From an uncultured Lachnospiraceae bacterium (lineage in GTDB: Bacteria > Bacillota > Clostridia > Lachnospirales > Lachnospiraceae), in the NCBI GenBank assembly GCA_900319245.1, contig ONNQ01000006.1, forward strand, positions 1 through 64,000: a stretch of DNA of 64,000 nucleotides. The letters run 5' to 3'. The position numbers were made by a program, and so were the translations under genes. A model generated the notes under the pieces. It searched no databases, was not told where the DNA came from, and worked only from the letters and a program-made list of their open reading frames with translations. Positions 45,099 to 55,005 of the stretch are shown piece by piece (the first letter of the stretch is position 1; each line of letters starts with the position of its first letter).

Positions 45099-46001
45099 TC
45101 AAAGCAGTCCAGCTGTTTCCATTGCTTTTCTGATCTTATCAAGCACCGGGCCTTCCGCTGTAGGAAGGTTGGGAAGATAAGGATCGCCGACATTCTGTCC
45201 GCGCAGGTTGGCCATATCCTTGGCCGCAACCGGGAAGGATGCCCCGTCCATGGAAAGACGGACAGGATTGAGCTTGAACTGTGCTTCGAGAGAGCCTTTG
45301 ATATCGCCAGCTACAAATTTCTCGTATACGTCTCCAATGAGACCGGGCATGAAGTTGCCGGCCGTGCAGACGCCGCCTACAGCGCCGACGCACATGGATG
45401 CATAGAGAAGCGTGTCCTTGCCGCCAAAGACTTTAAAGTTCACGTCACGGTTGCGTCTTACGCACTCCTCTGTGAGTGTGATATCGCCAGATGTATCCTT
45501 CATTCCGACGATGTTGGGAACTGTATGGGCCAGGCGGCAGATCATGTCTGCGGTTACGCCGTAGCCAACGCGTCCCGGATTGTTGTAGATGAGTACCGGT
45601 GTGTCCGGAATTGCCTCTGCAATGGTCTTGAAGTGAGTGTACAGTTCCTCTGCAGTGGGCTTTAAGAACATAGGCTGGAGAATGGATACGCATGCAGCGC
45701 CATTTGCAACGGCCATCTTGGCCAGGCGCACACACTTGCGCGTATTAATTGCTCCGATGCCAAAATACACAGGTACGCGACCGGCTGCCTGATCTACCAT
45801 GATCTTGAGCCCGCGCTCCATCTCATCCTCTTCAATCTGGTAGAATTCGCCATTTGATCCAAACGCCAGGATGCCGTGCATTCCGCCGTTTATGACAAAT
45901 TCCACCTGCCTGCGCATTCCCTCTTCGTCAATCTTCTCTTCTTTATCGATTACTGTGATGATCGGAACCACAACTCCCTTAATAAAATCCGTATTCATCA
46001 T
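45099..46001 (-). CDS. DapA-family aldolase, probably for 5-keto-4-deoxyglucarate
   Basis: The 300-residue TIM-barrel lyase of the DHDPS/NAL family has the Schiff-base Lys in GMKDTSGD and the Tyr in LIYNNPGR. In a glucarate operon the expected step is cleavage of 5-keto-4-deoxyglucarate to pyruvate and tartronate semialdehyde, done in E. coli by the unrelated metal-dependent GarL. No garL-type (HpcH) gene is present here. A DHDPS-family KDG dehydratase producing 2-oxoglutarate semialdehyde is the alternative, but the presence of garR and glycerate kinase favours cleavage. True DapA function is unlikely in this context. Confidence 0.85.
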   Translation of the reverse strand: MMNTDFIKGVVVPIITVIDKEEKIDEEGMRRQVEFVINGGMHGILAFGSNGEFYQIEEDEMERGLKIMVDQAAGRVPVYFGIGAINTRKCVRLAKMAVANGAACVSILQPMFLKPTAEELYTHFKTIAEAIPDTPVLIYNNPGRVGYGVTADMICRLAHTVPNIVGMKDTSGDITLTEECVRRNRDVNFKVFGGKDTLLYASMCVGAVGGVCTAGNFMPGLIGDVYEKFVAGDIKGSLEAQFKLNPVRLSMDGASFPVAAKDMANLRGQNVGDPYLPNLPTAEGPVLDKIRKAMETAGLL

Positions 46002-46011
46002 GTATCTCCTT

Positions 46012-46848
46012 TCATATCAGAGTCCACACCAGATCCAGTACTTTTTCCAGTTCAGGCATCGGATTCCAATCAATCATTTGCTTTGTCACTTCGCCTCTTG
46101 CGCTGAAATTTGCTGCAAGGAAGCGATCCTTTAAAAACACATCGACCATATCACCGTCGACCCTCATGGAGAGAATTCCTGTCGTATAGTCCTCCAGTTT
46201 CTCTAATTGTCTGTAGAAGCGCTCCGGCATCCCTGTGCCGTTTGCTGCTTCTTCATCTGAAATATCCCCTATATTCTCTTTTTCATTTTGTTGTACAAGG
46301 CTACGGAATTGTCCGTCCTTGACAGTAAAATGATAATTCGTATTCTCCGGCAGTGCGATGTGGATCCAGTTGCCGCAAAGTATCTCGGCGCTGATCTTGG
46401 TCCCCTCCTGATGATGTGCAATCGTCACATCGCAGCTAGTAACCTTCATTTTCTTGCTGTCCTTGCCGACATAGCCTGCCACCCCGGTAAAGAAGTTGAT
46501 CGCTCCGCTCTTGTCCATCACCGGAACAAGCGCCGCGTCGCGGATCACATCTTCGCCCATCAGCTCCTTTCCCTTCATCACTACCTGATCCGTGTGAAGG
46601 AGCTGTCCGATCGTTGCGCGTATGTTCTCTTCGACAGCGTGATTGACATAATCTTTCTGCATCTTTCGAAAGACAAAGAGTTGGATGAATACCGTCGCTG
46701 CAATGATGATCAGTGTCAGCCAGAACTTTCGAAGGGCTGACACAAGGATGACGCAGATCACCAGCCCGATCATGAAATACGCCGTATACCGGATCCTGTC
46801 AAATTCTTTCTTTAATTTCACAGCCGCTTTTTGTGAATCGTATTTCAT
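46012..46848 (-). CDS. Hypothetical membrane protein with two N-terminal helices
   Basis: The 278-residue protein is not firmly recognised. Two adjacent membrane helices (about 22-40 and 43-62) are followed by a cytoplasmic or surface domain of about 210 residues rich in beta strands (VTSCDVTIAHHQEGTKISAEILCGNWIHIALP, GILSMRVDGDMVDVFLKDRFLA). This layout resembles DUF3137-type proteins. It lies 10 bases after the aldolase gene in the direction of decreasing coordinate and so is cotranscribed with the sugar-diacid genes; its role there is unknown. Confidence 0.65.
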   Translation of the reverse strand: MKYDSQKAAVKLKKEFDRIRYTAYFMIGLVICVILVSALRKFWLTLIIIAATVFIQLFVFRKMQKDYVNHAVEENIRATIGQLLHTDQVVMKGKELMGEDVIRDAALVPVMDKSGAINFFTGVAGYVGKDSKKMKVTSCDVTIAHHQEGTKISAEILCGNWIHIALPENTNYHFTVKDGQFRSLVQQNEKENIGDISDEEAANGTGMPERFYRQLEKLEDYTTGILSMRVDGDMVDVFLKDRFLAANFSARGEVTKQMIDWNPMPELEKVLDLVWTLI

Positions 46849-46977
46849 ACAGTATCGTTCCCTCTATGATCTTTTCGATAGTTATGCATCCGACCAGGAC
46901 CTCACTCCGTCAGAGAAAATGGATATTCTCAATCCACTTGGGCGCCCGCTCATGAACTGCAGCCGCTTTGAAGCGGT

Positions 46978-47886
46978 TCAGACCAAAAGCATCAGGATCG
47001 GTGCCGTAAACAGTGACAACACGGTTGTTGAAACGACGAGCCTGGAGGCAAACTCCTCATCGGCTCCGTATTTTGCCGCAAGCAGAGCCGATGTACTGCC
47101 CGCCGGCATTCCCGTCATGACGATGGACACACCGGTCGTCAGCTCATCAAAGCCCATAAGCCTCGCCATGCCCAGTGCCATGAATGGCAGCAGGATCAGG
47201 CGAATGATGGAAAAGTAAAAGATCACCGGTTCAAACAGACCCTTCCAATCCACTCCCACGAGCATGGTCCCAATGATCATCATAGAGAGCGGCGATGTGA
47301 TGCCGCCGATCTTACTGATTCCGGTATCCAAAAATCCGGGAAGCGGTATATCCAGGATCCTGCGGATCATTCCCAGATAGACCGTGATGATGCAGGGATT
47401 GAGCAAGATGTTTTTGTATTGGGTCTTTCTGTCTGATTGGGTGAAGATGGACATTCCAGCCGTCCACATCATGATCCGGTTGGGGATCACATAAATCGAT
47501 GCGAACAGTAGTCCGACATCTCCGAACACCGACTGCACCAGTGGAAGGCCAAGGAATCCTGAGTTATTCACCAGCGTAGCATAGCGGAGAATACTGCCTT
47601 TGTTTTCAGGCCAACGCCTATATGCAAACTTACCAATGATCAGCGCGGTCAGCGAAACGCAAACAGATGCGATAAATACCATTGCTGTCTGCCGAAGGAT
47701 TGCCGGCGTAAGCGTCTGGCCAAAGGATTCAAAGATCATACAGGGAAGTGTGACCTTAAGGATCAGATCGATCAGCTTGACCTTGGTCTCGTCATCGATC
47801 AGCCCCTTTTTTCTGCAGTACATTCCACAAACGATGTAGATCAGCAGGATCAGCTGGGACTGCAGCATATTCATTAAACCGTCCAT
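46978..47886 (-). CDS. AEC-family transporter
   Basis: The 302-residue protein has ten predicted membrane helices in two similar halves (NNSGFLGLPLVQSVFG in the middle; MTGMPAGSTSALLAAKYG near the end). AEC proteins move small organic acids, such as malate, malonate or auxin. In this operon it could export or import a pathway intermediate. The ATG has AAAGGAG upstream. It is 91 bases downstream of the position where the hypothetical gene is separated by a 129-base gap. Confidence 0.87.
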   Translation of the reverse strand: MDGLMNMLQSQLILLIYIVCGMYCRKKGLIDDETKVKLIDLILKVTLPCMIFESFGQTLTPAILRQTAMVFIASVCVSLTALIIGKFAYRRWPENKGSILRYATLVNNSGFLGLPLVQSVFGDVGLLFASIYVIPNRIMMWTAGMSIFTQSDRKTQYKNILLNPCIITVYLGMIRRILDIPLPGFLDTGISKIGGITSPLSMMIIGTMLVGVDWKGLFEPVIFYFSIIRLILLPFMALGMARLMGFDELTTGVSIVMTGMPAGSTSALLAAKYGADEEFASRLVVSTTVLSLFTAPILMLLV

Positions 47887-47953
47887 AGATGCTCCTTTTG
47901 ATCTCTTATCTCCTGTCTTGTTCCCGCTTCTTCAGGTATAAAAGGGTTGGACC

Positions 47954-47991
47954 GGGGAGCCGGAGGAATTGTACGGGAACACCGGCTCCCC
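47954..47991 (-). other. Intercistronic hairpin after tctC
   Basis: A perfect 10-bp GC-rich stem GGGGAGCCGG/CCGGCTCCCC with an 18-base loop and no T-run, between tctC and the AEC gene. Confidence 0.55.
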
Positions 47992-48068
47992 CTGACCGTG
48001 ATCAGTCAGACACTACACATGAACCGTGAGCATGGTCCTCAGGGGTAGAAAAATAACAGAGTGACGAA

Positions 48069-49130
48069 TTACTTTACAGAATCAGCGATGCTCTGGAAGA
48101 ACTCTTTGTAAGCCTTGTCATTTGCCTCGGAATCAGCTGCGCTCAGATAATAAGGCATCATCTCAACGTTCTTGATTGCCTCAAGGCAAGCATCCTGGGA
48201 CTCCATCTCCTGAACGATCCACTCATACCATGCGATGACCTCATCGGGGGTCTCCTTAGGGAAGTAGAAGGAGAAGTCGCAGTCAGGATATACAAGGTCG
48301 ATGCCCTGCTCTTTCAGAGTCGGGATATCAGCGATGAGCTCATATCTCTCCTCTGTGGGAGCGCCGATGCATGCGAACTGACCAGACTCAAGGTAATCCT
48401 TGCAGTTGATATAAGCGCCGGGCATAAGGTCAACCTGCTCGGAAAGCATAGCTGTGATCTTATCTGCGTTGGAACCTACGTCAACGAGGTCAAGGTCGAT
48501 GCCTGCAAGGTTCTCGAAAGCAAGGAGCTCATAATAGGTGTAAGCACCAACCTCGGTGCAGGCCTTAAGCTGGCCGGGAGCAGCCTTAGCAGCTTCGATG
48601 AAAGCGTTGAGGTCTGCATACTTGTTGGGGTTAACATACAGCTGCTGTGCGGGATCCTTTGCGAAGGTGGGGCCCAGCTTGAATGCTGTATAGTCATAAT
48701 CTGTAACGCCTGCTACGTTGGCAACGTTTACAAGGTTGTGGCCATAGAGAACAGTCAGTCCGTCGGGAGCTGCAGACAGAACCTGGTTAGCTGCTACGGA
48801 ACCTGCTGCACCGTTTGCATTGACAACGATGAAGTCAACGCCGGAGATCTCTTTTGCATACTGTGCAAATACACGTGCGGAAAGGTCTGTGTTTCCGCCT
48901 GCGCTTGCCGGAACAACGATGGAAACGGTTCCGGTGGGCGCCCAGCCTGTGGGAGCCTCTGTGGAAGCTGCTGCGTCGCCTTCTGCTGCGGGCTCTTCTG
49001 CTGTCTCTTCAGCTGCTTCTGCTGCGGGCTCTTCTGCCGGAGCGCTGCTGGATGCGGAACTGCCGCCGCATGCGGCAAGACCCAGTACCATGGAGCATGC
49101 CAGTGCAAGTGCTACTACTTTCTTTTTCAT
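48069..49130 (-). CDS. tctC: Tripartite tricarboxylate transporter binding lipoprotein
   Basis: The 353-residue protein has a lipobox (LGLAACGG, Cys21), an Ala/Glu/Pro/Ser-rich tether (22-60), and a TctC/BugT-like periplasmic-binding fold: TVSIVVPASAGGNTDLSAR, GAAGSVAANQVLSAAPDG. TctC proteins bind carboxylates; in this setting glucarate or galactarate is the likely ligand. Its gene is separated from tctA by a 217-base structured gap. Confidence 0.9.
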   Translation of the reverse strand: MKKKVVALALACSMVLGLAACGGSSASSSAPAEEPAAEAAEETAEEPAAEGDAAASTEAPTGWAPTGTVSIVVPASAGGNTDLSARVFAQYAKEISGVDFIVVNANGAAGSVAANQVLSAAPDGLTVLYGHNLVNVANVAGVTDYDYTAFKLGPTFAKDPAQQLYVNPNKYADLNAFIEAAKAAPGQLKACTEVGAYTYYELLAFENLAGIDLDLVDVGSNADKITAMLSEQVDLMPGAYINCKDYLESGQFACIGAPTEERYELIADIPTLKEQGIDLVYPDCDFSFYFPKETPDEVIAWYEWIVQEMESQDACLEAIKNVEMMPYYLSAADSEANDKAYKEFFQSIADSVK

Positions 49131-49194
49131 AATTACCTCTCTTTCTGAATTTACTCTCCGCTGTTTTGCTAGATAATGTGGAGTGTATTTTCAA

Positions 49195-49219
49195 GGCCCA
49201 GCCGCATCGGCTGCGGCCC
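49195..49219 (-). other. Hairpin in the tctA-tctC gap
   Basis: GCCGCA-TCGGC-TGCGGC stem-loop, followed toward tctC by AT-rich sequence, in a 217-base untranslated gap. A second pyrimidine-rich inverted region covers 49242-49277. It may stabilise or separately regulate tctC mRNA. Confidence 0.5.
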
Positions 49220-49347
49220 TGGTTGCCGGCAGGACCTTCCCCTGCCTGTATATCAGGCCTTCCCCCTGAAGAAGGCTAATACTCTTTGTTCGTCAATAGG
49301 ATTGACGGCTGTGGGTTACACATAAAACGTTAGTCTCTTATAAAGAA

Positions 49348-50850
49348 TCAGTCCTGGGGCTCCTTCTTGGTGCCTTTGATCTCTTTATAGACGGACCAGA
49401 TCAGAACGCCGCATGCGATGAACCAGAATACGTCGAAGATCGGTCTTGTAAAGAAAGCGCCGAAAGACTTGTAGGACATGATGCCTCGACGGAGGTAGGT
49501 CTCTGTCATATTTCCGACCAGGAAGCAGAGAACGAAAGGTGTCGTGGCAAGTCCGAACTTGTGATACAGGTATCCGATCACACCGAACAGTACGATGGCC
49601 TGTGCGTCGAATACGCGGTTGTTGGTTGCATATGCGCCTACTGCGCAGAGAACCAGGATCAGAGGTAGCAGGATGTGCTTCGGAACCTTGAGGACCTGTA
49701 CAAAGCCCTTGATGCAGGTCCACTCTACAAGGAGCATGATCAGGTCGCAGACCATGCACGCTGCAAAGATGCCGTATACGACATCAGCGTTCTTGACGAA
49801 GAGGAGGGGTCCTGCGGACAGGCCGTGGATCAGGAATCCGCCGAGCATCATAGCGGTAACGCCGTCACCGGGGATACCCAGAACCAGCAGCGGGATCATC
49901 GCACCACCGATGGTCGCATTGTTTGCGCATTCTGTTGCGACGATACCTTCCGGTTCGCCATGACCGAAGGTCTCAGGATGCTTGGACATGTTCTTAGCTG
50001 TTACATAAGCCAACATACCGGATGTGGATCCGCCGATACCGGGGAGAATACCGATGCCGGTACCGATGATTGCCGCGCGCAGTGCGCCGGGAAGCCAACC
50101 GACGAATTCCTTCATGGAGAAGCCGAATCCCTTGACCTTGGTGACCGGGATGGTCTGAATGCCCTTGGCGTTCATCGACTCTGCCGATTTGAGGATATCC
50201 GCTACGGCGAAGATACCGATCAGGGTACTGAGCTGGTTGAAGCCTGCCATCAGCTCGGTGCTGCCGAATGTGAAACGAGGCGTACCATCGATGGGAGCCA
50301 TACCGACCATCGCGAATACGAGACCAAGCATACCGGCCAGCAGTCCTTTGATCATCTTGCCCGAAGAAAGGATCGCAACCATGGTCAGTGCGAAGAAGCA
50401 GATACCAAAGTTCTCAACGGGAGTGAACTTCAGTGCCACGTCTGCAAGCATCGGTGCAAAGAAGGACAGGATGAAGAAAGAAAACAGGGATCCCAGGAAG
50501 GAGAACACGATACCGATACCAAGTGCTCTCATCGCCTCGCCCTTCTGGGCCATGGGATAACCGTCAAATGTAGTTGCGATCGAAGATGCCGTACCGGGCA
50601 TGTTCAAGAGGATCGCGGAGATCAGACCACCGGAGATACCACCGATGTAGACGGCAACCAGGGTATTCATACCAAGACTTGCTTCCATACTGAAAGTCAG
50701 GGGAAGCATCAATGCAACCGCCATGGAAGCGGAAAGGCCGGGAATCGAGCCGAACACGATACCGATTGCTACGCCTGCCACCATGAAGAGGAGGGACTTA
50801 GGAGAACAAACCGCTATCAGGGCTGCTCCAAGTTGTGCTAATGCGCCCAT
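49348..50850 (-). CDS. tctA: Tripartite tricarboxylate transporter large membrane subunit
   Basis: The 500-residue protein has about 12 predicted membrane helices and the TctA motifs GSIPGLSASMAVALMLPLT (residues 33-51) and GILPGIGGSTSGMLAY. It forms the channel of the ion-driven TTT importer with TctB, using TctC as substrate receptor. AAGGAGG lies upstream of the ATG. It is 17 bases downstream of tctB. Confidence 0.93.
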   Translation of the reverse strand: MGALAQLGAALIAVCSPKSLLFMVAGVAIGIVFGSIPGLSASMAVALMLPLTFSMEASLGMNTLVAVYIGGISGGLISAILLNMPGTASSIATTFDGYPMAQKGEAMRALGIGIVFSFLGSLFSFFILSFFAPMLADVALKFTPVENFGICFFALTMVAILSSGKMIKGLLAGMLGLVFAMVGMAPIDGTPRFTFGSTELMAGFNQLSTLIGIFAVADILKSAESMNAKGIQTIPVTKVKGFGFSMKEFVGWLPGALRAAIIGTGIGILPGIGGSTSGMLAYVTAKNMSKHPETFGHGEPEGIVATECANNATIGGAMIPLLVLGIPGDGVTAMMLGGFLIHGLSAGPLLFVKNADVVYGIFAACMVCDLIMLLVEWTCIKGFVQVLKVPKHILLPLILVLCAVGAYATNNRVFDAQAIVLFGVIGYLYHKFGLATTPFVLCFLVGNMTETYLRRGIMSYKSFGAFFTRPIFDVFWFIACGVLIWSVYKEIKGTKKEPQD

Positions 50851-50867
50851 ATATTACCTCCTTATCC

Positions 50868-51353
50868 TTAAAGCGGGAGTATTCCTGCCGGAAGAACGAT
50901 CTTGAAACCGATTCGGAACAGGTAATACACGATTAATGTGAACACGACGTCGATGATCAGATACATAATCATGTCTTTCTTGGTCCTGTGACTGTCAGGA
51001 GCAAGGACATAAATCTGGCAGAACAGATACACCAGTGTACAAATAATGAATCCGATCGGCTTAAGAAGAAATACATAGAGGAGTGCCAGAATCAGGCTGA
51101 GCAACACGCGCTTGTAATCGCTCTCGTCTTTTCCGACCTCCTTATCAGGATTCTTCCTAAGCTCCTGAACTGCCTGCAACAGCAGGATGATCGATAGAAC
51201 CAGGATCAGAGTGCCTACGACTGTGGGCATGAAATCCGGTCCTATATCCATGACCTGTGACTTGGGAAGCATGCGGGCCGCTATGATCAGTGCAAGACCA
51301 AGCACTGCATATACGATTCCAACTATGATGTCCCCGTACTTTTTGATGAACAT
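50868..51353 (-). CDS. tctB: Tripartite tricarboxylate transporter small membrane subunit
   Basis: The 161-residue protein has four predicted membrane helices (about 8-27, 38-60, 83-115, 130-155), as in TctB. I use ATG at 51353 (MFIKKYGDIIVG) with GGGGG six bases upstream; the frame is open to 51446. The order tctB-tctA-tctC differs from the E. coli/Salmonella order tctCBA. Confidence 0.88.
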   Translation of the reverse strand: MFIKKYGDIIVGIVYAVLGLALIIAARMLPKSQVMDIGPDFMPTVVGTLILVLSIILLLQAVQELRKNPDKEVGKDESDYKRVLLSLILALLYVFLLKPIGFIICTLVYLFCQIYVLAPDSHRTKKDMIMYLIIDVVFTLIVYYLFRIGFKIVLPAGILPL

Positions 51354-51488
51354 ATGGTTCCCCCTTTCCTTGACCAGCACCCGCTGATCGTATTGCGTTT
51401 TATCTTCAAATCTCTGCCCGAACGAGCCTGATTGCGGATGCATCACACTGTGGTTTCCCTTAGACGCGCTGCATCTGCTCTGTTCCGA

Positions 51489-53063
51489 TCAGGTGATCGG
51501 CGCGGGATTGAAAATACAAAGGTCATTCGCGAATCCGTACTGCTCGGTATAAGGCTTCTTCACGCCACTCGCGATATCCAGAAGGTAGTCATACAGTTCG
51601 TGTCCCTGTTCAGCAATCGTCTTATCTCCCACTGCTGCAGGTCCTGCATTGAAATCGATAATGTCCGGCCACTGCTCCTTCATCTCGTTTCTGGAACAGA
51701 GCTTGACGACCGGTGCTGCTGCGAGCCCGTAAGGCGTTCCTCTTCCCGTCATGAATACCTGAAGTCCGATACCGGAAGCCAGCTGGGAAGGTCCGCAAAC
51801 AATATCGGACGCCGGTGTCGCCGCAAAGATCTCGCCGTGCTTGGTCGGTCTCTCACCGGGTGAAAGGACTTCCACGATCGGAGAAGAACCGGATTTGGCA
51901 ATGGATCCCATGGATTTTTCGATGATATTGGAAAGGCCGCCCTTCTTATTGCCGGGTGTCGTATTCGCGCCTCTGTCAACGCCTCCTGCGCGGAGATAGT
52001 TGTCATACCAGCGCATTTCTTCGACCAGTCTCTTTCCGACTTCTTCGTTCACGCAGCGCTCAGCGATGTACTGCACGCCGTCTCGCACTTCCGTCACTTC
52101 CGAGAACATGACCGTGCCACCCGCCGAGACCAGAAGGTCTGCCGCATATCCCGCTGTCGGGTTGGCGGTGATTCCAGAAAACGCATCCGAGCCGCCGCAC
52201 TGCATGCCGACCACCAGATCGGATACGGGAAGTTCCTCTCTTCTTCTCTCATTGAGGATCTTCAGCTTCTTCTCGGCCATTTCCAAGATGGCATTCATCA
52301 TGGCCTCATAGCCTTTGTGCTCCTGCAGAACGATGACGTTCTCAGGTGTATTGAGCTCCGGCCACCATTCGCAGAAGCGATCCACCGTGAACTTTTCACA
52401 CCCCAGCGCTACCAGCATGAACTGTCCGCCGAAGTTGGGATGCATCGCGATATTTCGAATGATCCTCTGCGGCACTTTTGCCTCCGGTGCGTCAATTGCT
52501 ACGCCGCAGCCATATGGATGATTGACTGCGATGACATCATCCACGTTGGGATACTTGGGCAGGATCTCCGACTTGATCCTTCGGATCGCTACGTTCAGAA
52601 CGCCCGTTACGCACTGTACTGTCGTATTAATAGCCAAAATATTGCGGGTTCCTGCAGGACAAAGCGTGCCGGCTCTTGCAGCAGCCTTTTCATCTCCCGC
52701 ATCCACAGCGTCCCTGAGCGGATTTCTGTAGCCCATCCAGGTTGTCCTTGCAGGCTTAGGCAGGTCTGTCACAATGTTCTGCATGAACTTGAGCGAATCC
52801 AGATCCGGCGCCGGTGCCATGACCAGATTCTTTTCATTGATCCAGCCGCCGATCGGAATGTCTTCGCTGACATGTCCCAGAAGGACGCCGTACCGGTAGA
52901 CCGGATCTCCTGTTTTCATTTCCTTTAACGCGATCTTATGGGCCTGCGGAATATCCACTGCCGTAACCACACCCGGGAGGACTTCCGTTCCCTTTTTCAG
53001 GTCATAGATCGCAACAGCAACGTTGTCCTTTTCACTGATTTTGATGCAGAGTCGTTTATCCAT
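51489..53063 (-). CDS. garD: Galactarate dehydratase
   Basis: The 524-residue UxaA/GarD-family enzyme matches the length of E. coli GarD (523). An N-terminal SAF-like domain (1-90) is followed by the dehydratase domain with VNHPYGCGVAIDAPE, GMQCGGSDAFSGITANPT and MTGRGTPYG. It dehydrates galactarate to 5-keto-4-deoxyglucarate, an iron-dependent step. It is the first gene of the sugar-diacid operon. Family members include altronate dehydratases; the presence of garR and gudD favours galactarate. Confidence 0.9.
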   Translation of the reverse strand: MDKRLCIKISEKDNVAVAIYDLKKGTEVLPGVVTAVDIPQAHKIALKEMKTGDPVYRYGVLLGHVSEDIPIGGWINEKNLVMAPAPDLDSLKFMQNIVTDLPKPARTTWMGYRNPLRDAVDAGDEKAAARAGTLCPAGTRNILAINTTVQCVTGVLNVAIRRIKSEILPKYPNVDDVIAVNHPYGCGVAIDAPEAKVPQRIIRNIAMHPNFGGQFMLVALGCEKFTVDRFCEWWPELNTPENVIVLQEHKGYEAMMNAILEMAEKKLKILNERRREELPVSDLVVGMQCGGSDAFSGITANPTAGYAADLLVSAGGTVMFSEVTEVRDGVQYIAERCVNEEVGKRLVEEMRWYDNYLRAGGVDRGANTTPGNKKGGLSNIIEKSMGSIAKSGSSPIVEVLSPGERPTKHGEIFAATPASDIVCGPSQLASGIGLQVFMTGRGTPYGLAAAPVVKLCSRNEMKEQWPDIIDFNAGPAAVGDKTIAEQGHELYDYLLDIASGVKKPYTEQYGFANDLCIFNPAPIT

Positions 53064-53160
53064 GGAAACCCTCCGTCCGGTTTATATGTGATCGAAATAA
53101 TGAACAAAATTCAATCCCGTTTTACGTTGCCTTTTGTGAATTCTTTCTGTAACTGTATGG

Positions 53161-53173
53161 TGCTAGGATAGCA
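53161..53173. promoter_or_regulatory. Possible operator before garD
   Basis: TGCTA-GGA-TAGCA is a perfect 5+3+5 palindrome about 100 bases upstream of garD. The position suits an upstream activator site. Support is limited to symmetry and position. Confidence 0.35.
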
Positions 53174-53211
53174 TCGAGGGAAAAATTGTACTATTTCCAA
53201 AACAACTAAAA

Positions 53212-53267
53212 TAAAAACCCCGATTTTTCACTATTTGATAATCGTTCAAATAGTGAAATCGGGGTTT
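53212..53267 (-). terminator. Terminator of the lactate-permease-family gene
   Basis: Long stem (AAACCCCGAT and TTCACTATTTGA with matching arms) with a 6-base loop and TTTTTATTTT on the minus strand. It separates the permease gene from the garD promoter. Confidence 0.9.
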
Positions 53268-53355
53268 CAGATTCCGTTTCAATTTTTACATGTTTTTTTG
53301 TAGATTTCTTATTGTATCGAGTTATAGATATCTATCTGATAGCTTTTTTCTTCCT

Positions 53356-54987
53356 TTATCCAAACAGACAGTAGACCAAAAGAACCAGCACCACATAAAT
53401 CGCACACGGCAGGATGTTCATCGAGATGATCTTGCCTTCGTTTCCGACTGCATCCGTTGTAGAAGAAACGGCCACAACGTTGTGGATGCAGATCATATTT
53501 CCAATTGCGCCTCCTGCCATCTGCAGCGCGATCATGGAAGCTGCCGGGAATCCCAGGATCATGGCTGTCTGGAATTCCAGAGGTCCGAACATGACGCCGG
53601 ACACTGTGCAGGAGCCCGATACAAACGCGCCGAATACGCCGAGCGGCGGCACGATGAAGGGGAATGCTTTTCCAATGCTGGCGACGATCGTTGTACTGAT
53701 CTGGGTGATCATTCCCTCCAGGCCGGAGTGATTGAGGCCGGAACCGAGCATAATCTGAACCATCGCAATGCCGCTCACAAGCGCCATCGCAATCGTAAGG
53801 ACCTGCTTGCCGGTTGCGCCAAAAACGTGCTCGACGTCTTCTTTACTGAGGTTCCTGCGACTTGCGAGCATGGTGCCGATCGCGACAAGGATGAAAGGCG
53901 TAAGGCCCGGATTGTAAATCAGTGCGAAATCGTAATTGAGTCCTTCTACGCCCAGAATATTCTTCAGATGGATCGCTACCGAATTGAGCCAGGCGCGCAG
54001 ACCGAAGGCGGGAATTCTGGTCAGAAGAAGGGCGGCCGCGATCACAAGATAAGGAAGCCACGCCTTGAGCAGTTTCCTGCGGCTGACAGATCCGAAGATC
54101 TCTTTGGGCATGATCACTTCGTCGTGCTCGATATCATAGAAGTACCATACGTGTCTGGGCACAAAGACCTTCTTACGGGCCGCGATCACAGTTACGACCA
54201 GTCCGATGCAGGCGCTGATGATGGATGCAAACTCAGGGCCGAGATAGGTGCCGAGGAAATAATACGGGATCACAAAGCTGCAGGAAGCCAGCAGACAAAA
54301 AGGGATCATTTCCACAATGCTCTTCACTCTTCTGCCGGTGGAGTAAAACATCACGAGTGTCACGACCAAAAGGATCGGAACGATAAAGCCGGCAAGTCCC
54401 AGATACAGGACTGTCTTGTGTGTCACTTCCGCCGTGAACTGGTCTAACGGAATGCCAAGCTGATCCGCGACCGCACTGGAGAGATTGGTCATATTGGTCA
54501 GCATCGGTGTGCCTACCGCTGCGAAGGGAACCGGCGTACTATTCGAGATCAATGCAACGGAGCATGCAGCCACAGGCGGGAAACCAAGACCTACCAGCAG
54601 AGGCGCCGCAAGGGCAGCCGGGGTCCCATAGCCCGCCGCGCCTTCGATGAAAGCACCAAACATATAGGCAATAATGATTGCCTGGATACGCGGGTCCGGG
54701 GTGATCCTCTGAAAGCCCTCGTTGATGACCTGCATGATGCCGGTCTGTTTGAGCGTATTCAGAAGAAGGATCGCGCCGCTGATGATGAGCAGCAGATCCA
54801 GGGATTTGAGCATGCCGTAAATGAAATAGGCGAATACGGTATGAACATCCATTTTCCACACGGTCAGCACCAGTAAAACTGTGACGCCCAGGGAGATAAT
54901 CAGCGATTTGCCCGAGGAGAACTTAAAGCCCACCATCAAGACGAGCGCTGTCAGAAATGGAATTGCTGCCAGTAACGCGTAAAACAT
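53356..54987 (-). CDS. Lactate permease (LctP)-family transporter
   Basis: The 543-residue protein has about 13-14 predicted membrane helices and the LctP motif [29 protein letters not shown] (core [11 protein letters not shown]), with [12 protein letters not shown] and [11 protein letters not shown]. LctP proteins take up lactate or glycolate with protons. As the gene sits next to the sugar-diacid operon but has its own terminator and operator pair, its substrate could be lactate, glycolate or another hydroxy acid. The ATG has GGAGG nine bases upstream. Confidence 0.9.
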   Translation of the reverse strand: MFYALLAAIPFLTALVLMVGFKFSSGKSLIISLGVTVLLVLTVWKMDVHTVFAYFIYGMLKSLDLLLIISGAILLLNTLKQTGIMQVINEGFQRITPDPRIQAIIIAYMFGAFIEGAAGYGTPAALAAPLLVGLGFPPVAACSVALISNSTPVPFAAVGTPMLTNMTNLSSAVADQLGIPLDQFTAEVTHKTVLYLGLAGFIVPILLVVTLVMFYSTGRRVKSIVEMIPFCLLASCSFVIPYYFLGTYLGPEFASIISACIGLVVTVIAARKKVFVPRHVWYFYDIEHDEVIMPKEIFGSVSRRKLLKAWLPYLVIAAALLLTRIPAFGLRAWLNSVAIHLKNILGVEGLNYDFALIYNPGLTPFILVAIGTMLASRRNLSKEDVEHVFGATGKQVLTIAMALVSGIAMVQIMLGSGLNHSGLEGMITQISTTIVASIGKAFPFIVPPLGVFGAFVSGSCTVSGVMFGPLEFQTAMILGFPAASMIALQMAGGAIGNMICIHNVVAVSSTTDAVGNEGKIISMNILPCAIYVVLVLLVYCLFG

Positions 54988-55005
54988 AGAACATATCCTC
55001 CAATT

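Noticed and set aside
51489-53063. Altronate dehydratase (uronate pathway)
   Set aside because: The protein has GarD length and lies with gudD, garR and glycerate kinase; no uronate isomerase or reductase genes are present.
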